Notes under the pieces: generated by a model
The model's database searches: none
What the model was told of the DNA's origin: nothing
What the model saw: only the letters and a program-made list of their open reading frames with translations
Shown here: piece after piece, positions 36,231-48,179 of the stretch
How the letters are laid out: every line of letters starts with the position of its first letter
How positions within the stretch are numbered: position 1 is the stretch's first letter
Position numbers and translations under genes: made by a program
NCBI RefSeq assembly: GCF_029227915.1
Contig: NC_079885.1
Location: forward strand, 16,255,001 to 16,319,000
Source: Hydractinia symbiolongicarpus
Lineage: Eukaryota > Cnidaria > Hydrozoa > Anthoathecata > Hydractiniidae
Reading direction: 5' to 3'
DNA: 64,000 nucleotides

Positions 36231-36349
36231 GTCTACGATCATACCACGATGAACACACCTGTTCTCGTCCGATCACGGAAGTTAAGCATCGTCGGGCCGG
36301 GATAGTACTTGGATGGGGAACCGCCTGGGAACTCCCGGTGTCGTAGGCT
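36231..36349 (+). rRNA. 5S rRNA: 5S rRNA, copy 64
   Basis: C9T and G89A. Twin of copy 86 at 12,518 bp; shares its 5' half with copy 24. Confidence 0.97.
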
Positions 36350-36800
36350 ATTGACTTTTTCACGTTACATTATTTATCATTACGACTGTGACGTATCTTT
36401 TTTACGCAATAGCCGCTGAGTAAATCAAGTAAGGGACATGATTAGAAGTTGCTTTCCCTTCAAAACGGCTACAATCTTGCTGCAATAAATGCGCCAAGTC
36501 GCAAATGAATGGATTACGAGCTTCAGACAAAAAAAAATGGCGATGTACTTACTTTGCTAATTAACTTTGTCATATGAAAATTAAGTCTGCAAGTACCCTA
36601 GATTGCCTTCGTTGGAACTTTTTACCGGAAATCTTAAAGTGCATTATTGTCGTAAAGAATCGATAGCGCTTAAAAAGAGCTTTCAAATGCACATAAACAC
36701 GACCTATTTCGGATAATCTAGTCAGGAAATATGACCTTTAAAGTTTAAACCATTTTCGATGTAATGTGCTAATAAATCGTAGATATCTGCCCGTTTGTTA

Positions 36801-36919
36801 GTCTACGATCATACCACGATGAACACACCTGTTCTCGTCCGATCACGGAAGTTAAGCATCGTCGGGCCGGGATAGTACTTGGATGGGGAACCGCCTGGGA
36901 ACTCCCGGTGTCGTAGGCT
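36801..36919 (+). rRNA. 5S rRNA: 5S rRNA, copy 65
   Basis: C9T and G89A. The upstream spacer has an A9 run (36,529-36,537) that makes the unit 570 bp. Twin of copy 87. Confidence 0.97.
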
Positions 36920-37369
36920 ATTGACTTTTTCACGTTACATTATTTATCATTACGACTGTGACGTATCTTTTTTACGCAATAGCCGCTGAGTAAATCAAGT
37001 GAGGGACATGATTAGAAGTTGCTTTCCCTTCAAAACGGCTACAATCTTGCTGCAATAAATGCGCCACGTCGCAAATGAATGGATTAAGAGCGTCAGACAA
37101 AGAAAATGGCGATGTAGTTACTTTGCTAATTAACTTTGTCATATGAAAATTAAGACTGAAAGTACGCTAGATTGCCTTCGTTGGAACTTTTTACCGGAAA
37201 TCTTAAAGCGCATTATTGTCGTAAAGACTCGATAGCGCTTAAAAAGAGCTTTCAAATGCACGTAAACACGACCTATTTCCGATCACCCAGTCAAGAAATA
37301 TGACCTTTAAAGTTTGAACCATTTTCGATGTAATGTGCTAATAAATCGTAGATATCTGCCCGTATGCTT

Positions 37370-37488
37370 GTCTACGACCATACCACGATGAACACACCTG
37401 TTCTCGTCCGGTCACGGAAGTTAAGCATCGTCGGGCCGGGATAGTACTTGGATGGGGCACCGCCTGGGAACTCCCGGTGTCGTAGGCT
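37370..37488 (+). rRNA. 5S rRNA: 5S rRNA, copy 66
   Basis: A42G (loop C) and G89C. Founder type of the A42G subfamily that becomes common to the right; twin of copy 88. Confidence 0.97.
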
Positions 37489-37938
37489 ATTGACTTTTTC
37501 ACGTTACATTATTTATCATTACGACTGTGACGTATCTTTTTTACGCAATAGCCGCTGAGTGAATCAAGTAAGGGACATGATTAGAAGTTTCTTTCCCTTA
37601 AAAAGGGCTACAATCTTGCTGCAATAAATGCGCCACGTCGCAAATGAATGGATTAAGAGCGTCAGACAAAGAAAATTGCGATGTAGTTACTTTGCTAATT
37701 AACTTTGTCATATGAAAATTAAGACTGAAAGTACACTAGATTGCCTTTGTTGGAATTTTTTACCGGAAATCTTAAAGCGCATGGTTGTCGTTAATAATGG
37801 ATAGCGCTTGAAAAGAGCTTTCAAATGCACATAAACACGACCTACTTCGGATAATCCAGTCAAGAAATATGACCTTTAAAGTTTAAATCATTTTCGATGT
37901 AATGTGCTAGTAAATCGTAGATATCTGCCCGTTTGTTT

Positions 37939-38057
37939 GTCTACGACCATACCACGATGAACACACCTGTTCTCGTCCGATCACGGAAGTTAAGCATCGT
38001 CGGGCCGAGATAGTACTTGAATGGGGGACCGCCTGGGAACTCCCGGTGCCGTGGGCT
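37939..38057 (+). rRNA. 5S rRNA: 5S rRNA, copy 67 (diverged)
   Basis: G70A, G82A, T111C and A115G. A115G gives a U.G pair in helix I; T111C breaks 8-111; G82A breaks 82-95. The terminator is T4 (38,063-38,066) followed by G. Twin of copy 89. Confidence 0.9.
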
Positions 38058-38062
38058 ATTGA

Positions 38063-38066
38063 TTTT
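38063..38066 (+). terminator. Altered terminator after copy 67
   Basis: Reads GATTTTGTC: one C became T and one T became G, leaving a T4 run. Copy 89 has the same. Confidence 0.7.
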
Positions 38067-38507
38067 GTCACGTTACATTATTTATCATTACGAATGTGAC
38101 GTATCTTTTTTACGCAATAGCTGCTGAGTAAATCAAGTAAGGGACATGATTAAAAGTTGCTTTCCCTTCAAAACGGCTACAATCTTGCTGCAATAAATGC
38201 GCCACGTCGCAAATGAATGGATTACGAGCATCAGACAAAGAAAATGGCGATGTAGTTGCTTTGCTAATTAACTTTGTCATATGAAAATTAAGTTTGCAAG
38301 TACCCTAGATTGCCTTCGTTGGAACTTTTTACCGGAAATCTTAAAGCGCATTATTGTCGTAAAGACTCGATAGCGCTTAAAAAGAGCTTTCAAATGCACG
38401 TAAACACGACCTATTTCCGATCACCCAGTCAAGAAATATGATCTTTAAAGTTTGAACCATTTTCGATGTAATGTGCTAATAAATCGTAGATATCTGCCCG
38501 TATGCTT

Positions 38508-38626
38508 GTCTACGACCATACCACGATGAACACACCTGTTCTCGTCCGGTCACGGAAGTTAAGCATCGTCGGGCCGGGATAGTACTTGGATGGGGCACCG
38601 CCTGGGAACTCCCGGTGTCGTAGGCT
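38508..38626 (+). rRNA. 5S rRNA: 5S rRNA, copy 68
   Basis: A42G and G89C; twin of copy 90. Confidence 0.97.
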
Positions 38627-39076
38627 ATTGACTTTTTCACGTTACATTATTTATCATTACGACTGTGACGTATCTTTTTTACGAAATAGCTGCTGAGTAA
38701 ATCAAGTAAGGGACATGATTAGAAGTTGCTTTCCCTTCAAAACGGCTACAATCTTGCTGCAATAAATGCGCCACGTCGCAAATGAATGGATTAAGAGCGT
38801 CAGACAAAGAAAATTGCGATGTAGTTACTTTGCTAATTAACTTTGTCATATGAAAATTAAGACTGAAAGTACACTAGATTGCCTTCGTTGGAACTTTTTA
38901 CCGGAAATCTTAAAGCGCATGGTTGTCGTTAATAATGGATAGCGCTTGAAAAGAGCTTTCAAATGCACATAAACACGACCTATTTCCGATCACCCAGTCA
39001 AGAAATATGACCTTTAAAGTTTAAACCATTTTCGATGTAATGTGCTAATAAATCGTAGATATCTGCCCGTTTGCTT

Positions 39077-39195
39077 GTCTACGACCATACCACGATGAAC
39101 ACACCTGTTCTCGTCCGATCACGGAAATTAAGCATCGTCGGGCCGGGATAGTACTTAGATGGGGGACCGCCTGGGAACTCCCGGTGTCGTAGTCT
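39077..39195 (+). rRNA. 5S rRNA: 5S rRNA, copy 69
   Basis: G51A (A box edge), G81A and G117T; twin of copy 91. Downstream flank reads ATCATTGCGACTG. Confidence 0.96.
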
Positions 39196-39645
39196 ATTGA
39201 CTTTTTCACGTTACATTATTTATCATTGCGACTGTGACGTATCTTTTTTACGCAATAGCCGCTGAGTAAATCAAGTAAGGGACGTGATTATAAGTTTCTT
39301 TCCCTTCAAAACGGCTACAATCTGGCTGCAATAAATGCGCCACGTCGCAAATGAATGGATTACGAGCATCAGACAAAGAAAATGGCGATGTAGTTGCTTT
39401 GCTAATTAACTTTGTCATATGAAAATTAAGTCTACAAGTACCCTAGATTGCCTTCGTTGGAACTTTTTACCGGAAATCTTAAAGCGCATGGTTGTCGTAA
39501 TTAATGGATAGCGCCTGAAAAGAGCTTTCAAATGCACATGAACACGACCTATTTGGGATGATTCAGTCAAGAAATATGACCTTTAAATTTTAAACCATTT
39601 TCGATGTAATGTGCTAATAAATCGTAGATATCTGCCCGTTTGTTT

Positions 39646-39764
39646 GTCTACGACCATACCACGATGAACACACCTGTTCTCGTCCGATCACGGAAGTTAA
39701 GCATCGTCGGGCCGGGATAGTACTTGGATAGGGGACCGCCTGGGTACTCCCAGTGTCGTAGTCT
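39646..39764 (+). rRNA. 5S rRNA: 5S rRNA, copy 70
   Basis: G85A, A100T, G107A and G117T. G85A breaks 85-92 and G107A breaks 68-107. Last gene of the first 12.5-kb block; the block junction lies in the spacer after it. Twin of copy 92. Confidence 0.92.
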
Positions 39765-40183
39765 ATTGACTTTTTCACGTTACATTATTTTTCATTACGA
39801 CTGTGACATATCTTTTTTACGCAATAGCCGCTGAGTAAATCAAGTAAGGGACGTGATTATAAGTTTCTTTTCCTTCAAAACGGCTACAATCTTGCTGCAA
39901 TAAATGCGCCACGTCGCAAATGAATGGATTAGGAGCGTCAGACAAAAAAAATAGCGATGTACTTACTTTGCTAACTAACTTTGTCATATGAAAATTAAGT
40001 CTGCAAGTACCCTAGATTGCCTTCGTTGGAACTTTTTACCGGAAATCTTAAAGCGCATTATTGTCGTAATTAATGGATAGCGCTTAAAAAGAGCTTTCAA
40101 ATGCACATAAACACGACCTATTTCCGATCACCCAGTCAAGAAATATGACCTTTAAAGTTTGAACCATTTTCGATGTAATGTGC

Positions 40184-40191
40184 TTATAAAT
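40184..40191 (+). promoter_or_regulatory. Improved TATA-like element of copy 71
   Basis: TTATAAAT, twin of the copy 49 element at 12,518 bp. Confidence 0.5.
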
Positions 40192-40214
40192 CGTAGATAT
40201 CTGCTCGTATGCTT

Positions 40215-40333
40215 GTCTGCGACCATACCACGATGAACACACCTGTTCTCGTCCGATCACGGAAGTTAAGCATCGTCGGGCCGGGATAGTACTTGGATGG
40301 AGGACCGCCTGGGAACTCCCGGTGTCGTAGTCT
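40215..40333 (+). rRNA. 5S rRNA: 5S rRNA, copy 71
   Basis: A5G, G87A and G117T with the TTATAAAT element. First gene of the second 12.5-kb block. Confidence 0.97.
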
Positions 40334-40783
40334 ATTGACTTTTTCACGTTACATTATTTATTATTACGACTGTGACGTATCTTTTTTACGCAATAGCCGC
40401 TGAGTAAATCAAGTAAGGGACGTGATTATAAGTTTCTTTCCCTTCAAAACGGCTACAATCTGGCTGCAATAAATGCGCCACGTCGCAAATGAATGGATTA
40501 CGAGCGTCAGACAAAGAAAATGGCGATGTAGTTAATTTGCTAATTAACTTTGTCATATGAAAATTAAGTCTGCAAGTACCCTAGATTGCCTTCGTTGGAA
40601 CTTTTTACCGGAAATCTTAAAGCGCATTATTGTCGTAATTAATGGATAGCGCTTGAAAAGAGCTTTCAAATGCACATAAACACGACCTATTTCCGATCAC
40701 CAAGTCAAGAAATATGACCTTTAAAGTTTGAACCATTTTCGATGTAATGTGCTAATGAATCGTAGATATCTGCCCGTATGCTT

Positions 40784-40902
40784 GTCTGCGACCATACCAC
40801 GATGAACACACCTGTTCTCGTCCGATCACGGAAGTTAAGCATCGTCGGGCCGGGATAGTACTTGGATGGAGGACCGCCTGGGAACTCCCGGTGTCGTAGG
40901 CT
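40784..40902 (+). rRNA. 5S rRNA: 5S rRNA, copy 72
   Basis: A5G and G87A. Lacks the loop C changes of its counterparts, copies 7 (C36G) and 50 (G37A). Confidence 0.97.
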
Positions 40903-41352
40903 ATTGACTTTTTCACGTTACATTATTTATCATTACGACTGTGACGTATCTTTTTTACGCAATAGCCGCTGAGTAAATCAAGTAAGGGACATGATTAGAA
41001 GTTTCTTTCCCTTCAAAACGGCTACAATCTTGCTGCAATAAATGCGCCACGTCGCAAATGAATGGATTACGAGCATCAGACAAAGAAAATGGCGATGTAC
41101 TCACTTTGCTAATTAACTTTGTCATATGAAAATTAAGTCTGAAAGTACCCTAGATTGCCTTCGTTGGAACTTTTTACCGGAAATCTTAAAGCGCATGGTT
41201 GTCGTAATTAATGGATAGCACCTGAAAAGAGCTTTCAAATGCACCTAAACACGACCTATTTGGGATGATTCAGTCAAGAAATATGACCTTTAAAGTTTAA
41301 ACCATTTTCGATGTAATGTGCTAATAAATCGTAGATATCTGCCCGTTTGTTT

Positions 41353-41471
41353 GTCTACGACCATACCACGATAAACACACCTGTTCTCGTCCGATCACGG
41401 AAGTTAAGCATCGTCGGGCCGGGATAGTACTTGGATGGAGGACCGCCTGGGAACTCCCGGTGTCGTAGTCT
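41353..41471 (+). rRNA. 5S rRNA: 5S rRNA, copy 73
   Basis: G21A, G87A and G117T. Duplicated locally as copy 75. Confidence 0.97.
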
Positions 41472-41921
41472 ATTGACTTTTTCACGTTACATTATTTATC
41501 ATTACGACTGTGACGTATCTTTTTTACGTAATAGCCGCTGAGTAAATCAAGTAAGGGACGTGATTATAAGTTTCTTTCCCTTCAAAACGGCTACAATCTG
41601 GCTGCAATAAATGCGCCACGTCGCAAATGAATGGATTACGAGCGTCAGACAAAGAAAATGGCGATGTAGTTAATTTGCTAATTAACTTTGTCATATGAAA
41701 ATTAAGTCTGCAAGTACCCTAGTTTGCTTTCGTTGGAACTTTTTACCGGAAATCTTAAAGCGCATTATTGTCGTAATTAATGGATAGCGCCTGAAAAGAG
41801 CTTTCAAATGCACATAAACACGACCTATTTGGGATGATTCAGTCAAGAAATATGACCTTTAAAGTTTAAACCATTTTCGATGTAATGTGCTAATAAATCG
41901 TAGATATCTGCCCGTTTGTTT

Positions 41922-42040
41922 GTCTACGACCATACCACGATGAACACACCTGTTCTCGTCCGATCACGGAAGTTAAGCATCGTCGGGCCGGGATAGTACT
42001 TGGATGTTGAACCGCCTGGGAACTCCCGGTGTCGTAGTCT
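41922..42040 (+). rRNA. 5S rRNA: 5S rRNA, copy 74
   Basis: G86T, G87T, G89A and G117T. Followed by a hybrid spacer (42,041-42,490). Confidence 0.95.
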
Positions 42041-42490
42041 ATTGACTTTTTCACGTTACATTATTTATCATTACGACTGTGACGTATCTTTTTTACGCAA
42101 TAGCCGCTGAGTAAATCAAGTAAGGGACGTGATTATAAGTTTCTTTCCCTTCAAAACGGCTACAATCTGGCTGCAATAAATGCGCCACGGTGCAAATGAA
42201 TGGATTACGAGCATCAGACAAAGAAAATGGCGATGTACTCACTTTGCTAATTAACTTTGTCATATGAAAATTAAGTCTGAAAGTACCCTAGATTGCCTTC
42301 GTTGGAACTTTTTACCGGAAATCTTAAAGCGCATGGTTGTCGTAATTAATGGATAGCACCTGAAAAGAGCTTTCAAATGCACCTAAACACGACCTATTTG
42401 GGATGATTCAGTCAAGAAATATGACCTTTAAAGTTTAAACCATTTTCGATGTAATGTGCTAATAAATCGTAGATATCTGCCCGTTTGTTT

Positions 42491-42609
42491 GTCTACGACC
42501 ATACCACGATAAACACACCTGTTCTCGTCCGATCACGGAAGTTAAGCATCGTCGGGCCGGGATAGTACTTGGATGGAGGACCGCCTGGGAACTCCCGGTG
42601 TCGTAGTCT
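42491..42609 (+). rRNA. 5S rRNA: 5S rRNA, copy 75
   Basis: G21A, G87A and G117T. An extra unit relative to the first 12.5-kb block, duplicated from copy 73. Confidence 0.97.
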
Positions 42610-43059
42610 ATTGACTTTTTCACGTTACATTATTTATCATTACGACTGTGACGTATCTTTTTTACGTAATAGCCGCTGAGTAAATCAAGTAAGGGACGTG
42701 ATTATAAGTTTCTTTCCCTTCAAAACGGCTACAATCTGGCTGCAATAAATGCGCCACGTCGCAAATGAATGGATTACGAGCGTCAGACAAAGAAAATGGC
42801 GATGTAGTTAATTTGCTAATTAACTTTGTCATATGAAAATTAAGTCTGCAAGTACCCTAGTTTGCTTTCGTTGGAACTTTTTACCGGAAATCTTAAAGCG
42901 CATTATTGTCGTAATTAATGGATAGCGCCTGAAAAGAGCTTTCAAATGCACATAAACACGACCTATTTGGGATGATTCAGTCAAGAAATATGACCTTTAA
43001 AGTTTAAACCATTTTCGATGTAATGTGCTAATAAATCGTAGATATCTGCCCGTTTGTTT

Positions 43060-43178
43060 GTCTACGACCATACCACGATGAACACACCTGTTCTCGTCCG
43101 ATCACGGAAGTTAAGCATCGTCGGGCCGGGATAGTACTTGGATGTTGAACCGCCTGGGAACTCCCGGTGTCGTAGTCT
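43060..43178 (+). rRNA. 5S rRNA: 5S rRNA, copy 76
   Basis: G86T, G87T, G89A and G117T. Extra unit duplicated from copy 74. Confidence 0.95.
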
Positions 43179-43628
43179 ATTGACTTTTTCACGTTACATT
43201 ATTTATCATTACGACTGTGACGTATCTTTTTTACGCAATAGCCGCTGAGTAAATCAAGTAAGGGACGTGATTATAAGTTTCTTTCCCTTCAAAACGGCTA
43301 CAATCTGGCTGCAATAAATGCGCCACGGTGCAAATGAATGGATTACGAGCATCAGACAAAGAAAATGGCGATGTAGTTGCTTTGCTAATTAACTTTGTCA
43401 TATGAAAATTAAGTCTACAAGTACCCTAGATTGCCTTCGTTGGAACTTTTTACCGGAAATCTTAAAGCGCATGGTTGTCGTAATTAATGGATAGCGCCTG
43501 AAAAGAGCTTTCAAACGCACATAAACACAACCTATTTGGGATGATTCAGTCAAGAAATATAACCTTTAAAGTTTAAACCATTTTCGATGTAATGTGCTAA
43601 TAAATCGTAGATATCTGCCCGTTTGTTT

Positions 43629-43747
43629 GTCTACGACCATACCACGATGAACCCACCTGTTCTCGTCCGATCACGGAAGTTAAGCATCGTCGGGCCGGGA
43701 TAGTACTTGGATGTTGAACCGCCTGGGAACTCCCGGTGTCGTAGTCT
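43629..43747 (+). rRNA. 5S rRNA: 5S rRNA, copy 77
   Basis: A25C, G86T, G87T, G89A and G117T; counterpart of copy 53. Confidence 0.95.
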
Positions 43748-44197
43748 ATTGACTTTTTCACGTTACATTATTTATCATTACGACTGTGACGTATCTTTTT
43801 TACGCAATAGCCGCTGAGTAAATCAAGTAAGGGACGTGATTATAAGTTTCTTTTCCTTCAAAACGGCTACAATCTGGCTGCAATAAATGCGCCACGTCGC
43901 AAATGAATGGATTACGAGCATCAGACAAAGAAAATGGCGATGTAGTTGCTTTGCTAATTAACTTTGTCATATGAAAATTAAGTCTACAAGTACCCTAGAT
44001 TGCCTTCGTTGGAACTTTTTACCGGAAATCTTAAAGCGCATGGTTGTCGTAATTAATGGATAGCGCCTGAAAAGAGCTTTCAAATGCACATAAACACGAC
44101 CTATTTGGGATGATTCAGTCAAGAAATATGACCTTTAAAGTTTAAACCATTTTCGATGTAATGTGCTAATAAATCGTAGATATCTGCCCGTTTGTTT

Positions 44198-44316
44198 GTC
44201 TACGACCATACCACGATGAACCCACCTGTTCTCGTCCGATCACGGAAGTTAAGCATCGTCGGGCCGGGATAGTACTTGGATGGGGAACCGCCTGGGAACT
44301 CCCGGTGTCGTAATCT
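44198..44316 (+). rRNA. 5S rRNA: 5S rRNA, copy 78
   Basis: A25C, G89A, G116A and G117T; same weakened helix I as copy 54. Confidence 0.92.
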
Positions 44317-44766
44317 ATTGACTTTTTCACGTTACATTATTTATCATTACGACTGTGACGTATCTTTTTTACGCAATAGCCGCTGAGTAAATCAAGTAAG
44401 GGACGTGATTATAAGTTTCTTTCCCTTCAAAACGGCTACAATCTGGCTGCAATAAATGCGCCACGTCGCAAATGAATGGATTACGAGCATCAGACAAAGA
44501 AAATGGCGATGTAGTTGCTTTGCTAATTAACTTTGTCATATGAAAATTAAGTCTACAAGTACCCTAGATTGCCTTCGTTGGAACTTTTTACCGGAAATCT
44601 TAAAGCGCATGGTTGTCGTAATTAATGGATAGCGCCTGAAAAGAGCTTTCAAATGCACATAAACACGACCTATTTGGGATGATTCAGTCAAGAAATATGA
44701 CCTTTAAAGTTTAAACCATTTTCGATGTAATGTGCTAATAAATCGTAGATATCTGCCCGTTTGTTT

Positions 44767-44885
44767 GTCTACGACCATACCACGATGAACCCACCTGTTC
44801 TCGTGCGATCACGGAAGTTAAGCATCGTCGGGCCGGGATAGTACTTGGATGGGGAACCGCCTGGGAACTCCCGGTGTCGTAGTCT
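44767..44885 (+). rRNA. 5S rRNA: 5S rRNA, copy 79
   Basis: A25C, C39G, G89A and G117T; counterpart of copy 55. Confidence 0.97.
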
Positions 44886-45334
44886 ATTGACTTTTTCACG
44901 TTGCATTATTTATCATTACGACTGTGACGTATCTTTTTTACGCAATAGCCGCTGAGTAAATCAAGTAAGGGACGTGATTATAAGTTTCTTTCCCTTCAAA
45001 AAGGCTACAATCTGGCTGCAATAAATGCGCCACGTCGCAAATGAATGGATTACGAGCGTCAGACAAAGAAAATGGCGATGTAGTTAATTTGCTAATTAAC
45101 TTTGTCATATGAAAATTAAGTCTGCAAGTACCCTAGATTGCCTTCGTTGGAACTTTTACCGGAAATCTTAAAGCGCATTATTGTCGTAAAGAATCGATAG
45201 CGCTTAAAAAGAGCTGTCAAATGCACATAAACACGACCTATTTCGGATGATCCAGTCAAGAAATATGACCTTTAAAGTTTGAACCATTTTCGATGTAATG
45301 TGCTAATAAATCGTAGATATCTGCCCGTTTGTTT

Positions 45335-45453
45335 GTCTACGACCATACCACGATGAACACACCTGTTCTCGTCCGATCACGGAAGTTAAGCATCGTCGGG
45401 CCGGGATAGTACTTGGATGGGGGACCGCCTGGGAACTCCCGGTGTCGTAGTCT
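45335..45453 (+). rRNA. 5S rRNA: 5S rRNA, copy 80
   Basis: G117T only, 568-bp unit; counterpart of copy 56. Confidence 0.97.
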
Positions 45454-45903
45454 ATTGACTTTTTCACGTTACATTATTTATCATTACGACTGTGACGTAT
45501 CTTTTTTACGCAATAGCCGCTGAGTAAATCAAGTAAGGGACGTGATTATAAGTTTCTTTCTCTTCAAAACGGCTACAATCTGGCTGCAATAAATGCGCCA
45601 CGTCGCAAATGAATGGATTACGAGCATCAGACAAAGAAAATGGCGATGTAGATGCTTTGCTAATTAACTTTGTCATATGAAAATTAAGTCTACAAGTACC
45701 CTAGATTGCCTTCGTTGGAACTTTTTACCGGAAATCTTAAAGCGCATGGTTGTCGTAATTAATGGATAGCGCCTGAAAAGAGCTTTCAAATGCACATGAA
45801 CACGACCTATTTGGGATGATTCAGTCAAGAAATATGACCTTTAAATTTTAAACCATTTTCGATGTAATGTGCTAATAAATCGTAGATATCAGCCCGTTTG
45901 TTT

Positions 45904-46022
45904 GTCTACGACCATACCACGATGAACACACCTGTTCTCGTCCGATCACGGAAGTTAAGCATCGTCGGGCCGGGATAGTACTTGGATGGGGGACCGCCTG
46001 GGAACTCCCGGTGTCGTAGTCT
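45904..46022 (+). rRNA. 5S rRNA: 5S rRNA, copy 81
   Basis: G117T only; counterpart of copy 57. The spacer after it is a deletion junction that joins to the copy 59-type spacer. Confidence 0.97.
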
Positions 46023-46472
46023 ATTGACTTTTTCACGTTACATTATTTATCATTACGACTGTGACATATCTTTTTTACGCAATAGCCGCTGAGTAAATCA
46101 AGTAAATGACATGATTAGAAGTTGATTTCCCTTCAAAAAGGCTACAATCGTGCTGCAATAAATGCGCCACGTCGCAAATGAATGGATTACGAGCATCAGA
46201 CAAAGAAAATTGCGATGTAGTTAATTTGCTAATTAACTTTGTCATATGAAAATTAAGTCTGCAAGTACCCTAGATTGCCTTCGTTGGAACTTTTTACCGG
46301 AAATTTTAAAGCGCATTATTGTCGTAATTAATGGATAGCGCCTGAAAAGAGCTTTCAAATGCACATAAACACGACCTATTTGGGATGATTCAGTCAAGAA
46401 ATATGACCTTTAAAGTTTAAACCATTTTCGATGTAATGTGCTAATAAATCGTAGATATCTGCCCGTTTGTTT

Positions 46473-46591
46473 GTCTACGACCATACCACGATGAACCCAC
46501 CTGTTCTCGTCCGATCACGGAAGTTAAGCATCGTCGGGCCGGGATAGTACCTGGATGGGGAACCGGCTGGGAACTCCCGGTGTCGTAGGCT
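46473..46591 (+). rRNA. 5S rRNA: 5S rRNA, copy 82
   Basis: A25C, T79C, G89A and C94G; counterpart of copy 59. Confidence 0.96.
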
Positions 46592-47041
46592 ATTGACTTT
46601 TTCACGTTACATTCTTTATCATTACGACTGTGACGTATCTTTTTCACGCAATAGCCGCTGAGTAAATCAAGTAAGGGACATGATTAGAGGTTGATTTCCC
46701 TTCAAAAAGGCTACAATCGTGCTGCAATAAATGCGCCACGTCGCAAATGAATGGATTACGAGCATCAGACAAAGAAAATTGCGATGTACTTACTTTGCTA
46801 ATTAACTTTGTCATATGAAAATTAAGTCCGCAAGTACCCTAGATTGCCTTCGTTGGAACTTTTTACCGGAAATCTTAAAGCGCATGGTTGTCGTAATTAA
46901 TGGATAGCGCCTGAAAAGAGCTTTCAAATGCACATGAACACGACCTATTTGGGATGATTCAGTCAAGAAATATGACCTTTAAATTTTAAACCATTTTCGA
47001 TGTAATGTGCTAATAAATCGTAGATATCTGCCCGTTTGTTT

Positions 47042-47160
47042 GTCTACGACCATACCACGATGAACACACCTGTTCTCGTCCGATCACGGAAGTTAAGCAT
47101 CGTCGGGCCGGGATAGTACTTGGATGGGGGACCGCCTGGGAACTCCCGGTGTCGTAGTCT
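47042..47160 (+). rRNA. 5S rRNA: 5S rRNA, copy 83
   Basis: G117T only; counterpart of copy 60. Confidence 0.97.
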
Positions 47161-47610
47161 ATTGACTTTTTCACGTTACATTATTTATCATTACGACTGT
47201 GACATATCTTTTTTACGCAATAGCCGCTGAGTAAATCAAGTAAGGGACGTGATTATAAGTTTCTTTCCCTTCAAAAAGGCTACAATCTGGCTGCAATAAA
47301 TGCGCCACGTCGCAAATGAATGGATTACGAGCGTCAGACAAAGAAAATGGCGATGTAGTTAATTTGCTAATTAACTTTGTCATATGAAAATTAAGTCTGC
47401 AAGTACCCTAGATTGCCTTCGTTGGAACTTTTTACCGGAAATTTTAAAGCGCATTATTGTCGTAATTAATGGATAGCGCCTGAAAAGAGCTTTCAAATGC
47501 ACATAAACACGACCTATTTGGGATGATTCAGTCAAGAAATATGACCTTTAAAGTTTAAACCATTTTCGATGTAATGTGCTAATAAATCGTAGATATCTGC
47601 CCGTTTGTTT

Positions 47611-47729
47611 GTCTACGACCATACCACGATGAACCCACCTGTTCTCGTCCGATCACGGAAGTTAAGCATCGTCGGGCCGGGAAAGTACCTGGATGGGGAA
47701 CCGCCTGGGAACTCCCGGTGTCGTAGGCT
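47611..47729 (+). rRNA. 5S rRNA: 5S rRNA, copy 84
   Basis: A25C, T73A, T79C and G89A. T73A lies in the loop E region and is private to this copy. It also removes a stop codon and opens a chance reading frame. Confidence 0.94.
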
Positions 47730-48179
47730 ATTGACTTTTTCACGTTACATTCTTTATCATTACGACTGTGACGTATCTTTTTCACGCAATAGCCGCTGAG
47801 TAAATCAAGTAAATGACATGATTAGAAGTTGATTTCCCTTCAAAAAGGCTACAATCGTGCTGCAATAAATGCGCCACGTCGCAAATGAATGGATTACGAG
47901 CATCAGACAAAGAAAATTGCGATGTAGTTAATTTGCTAATTAACTTTGTCATATGAAAATTAAGTCTGCAAGTACCCTAGATTGCCTTCGTTGGAACTTT
48001 TTACCGGAAATTTTAAAGCGCATTATTGTCGTAATTAATGGATAGCGCCTGAAAAGAGCTTTCAAATGCACATAAACACGACCTATTTGGGATGATTCAG
48101 TCAAGAAATATGACCTTTAAAGTTTAAACCATTTTCGATGTAATGTGCTAATAAATCGTAGATATCTGCCCGTTTGTTT

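Larger units (their letters stand above)
22963..36313 (+). repeat. 24-unit segmental duplication, right copy (copies 41-64)
   Basis: Counterpart of 229-13,580. It has an extra three-unit block (copies 44-46) and a contracted version of the copy 15-23 region. Shared markers include the 568-bp unit of copies 13 and 56 and CACGTTGCATT after copies 12 and 55. Confidence 0.85.
27414..39931 (+). repeat. 12.5-kb tandem block, first copy (22 genes, copies 49-70)
   Basis: This block is repeated immediately downstream with offset 12,518 bp at both ends (27,697 to 40,215; 39,646 to 52,164). Private markers such as the A9 run, TATCAGCCCG and the copy 70 changes are shared. Confidence 0.9.
41353..43628 (+). 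repeat. 1,138-bp dimer duplication (copies 73-74, 75-76)
   Basis: Copies 75 and 76 repeat 73 and 74. The spacer 42,041-42,490 is hybrid: CACGGTGCAA on the left, GTACTCACTTTG on the right. Confidence 0.9.

Noticed and set aside
47605-47799. Sense 64-aa frame through copy 84
   Set aside because: It exists only because T73A removed a stop within the 5S gene.
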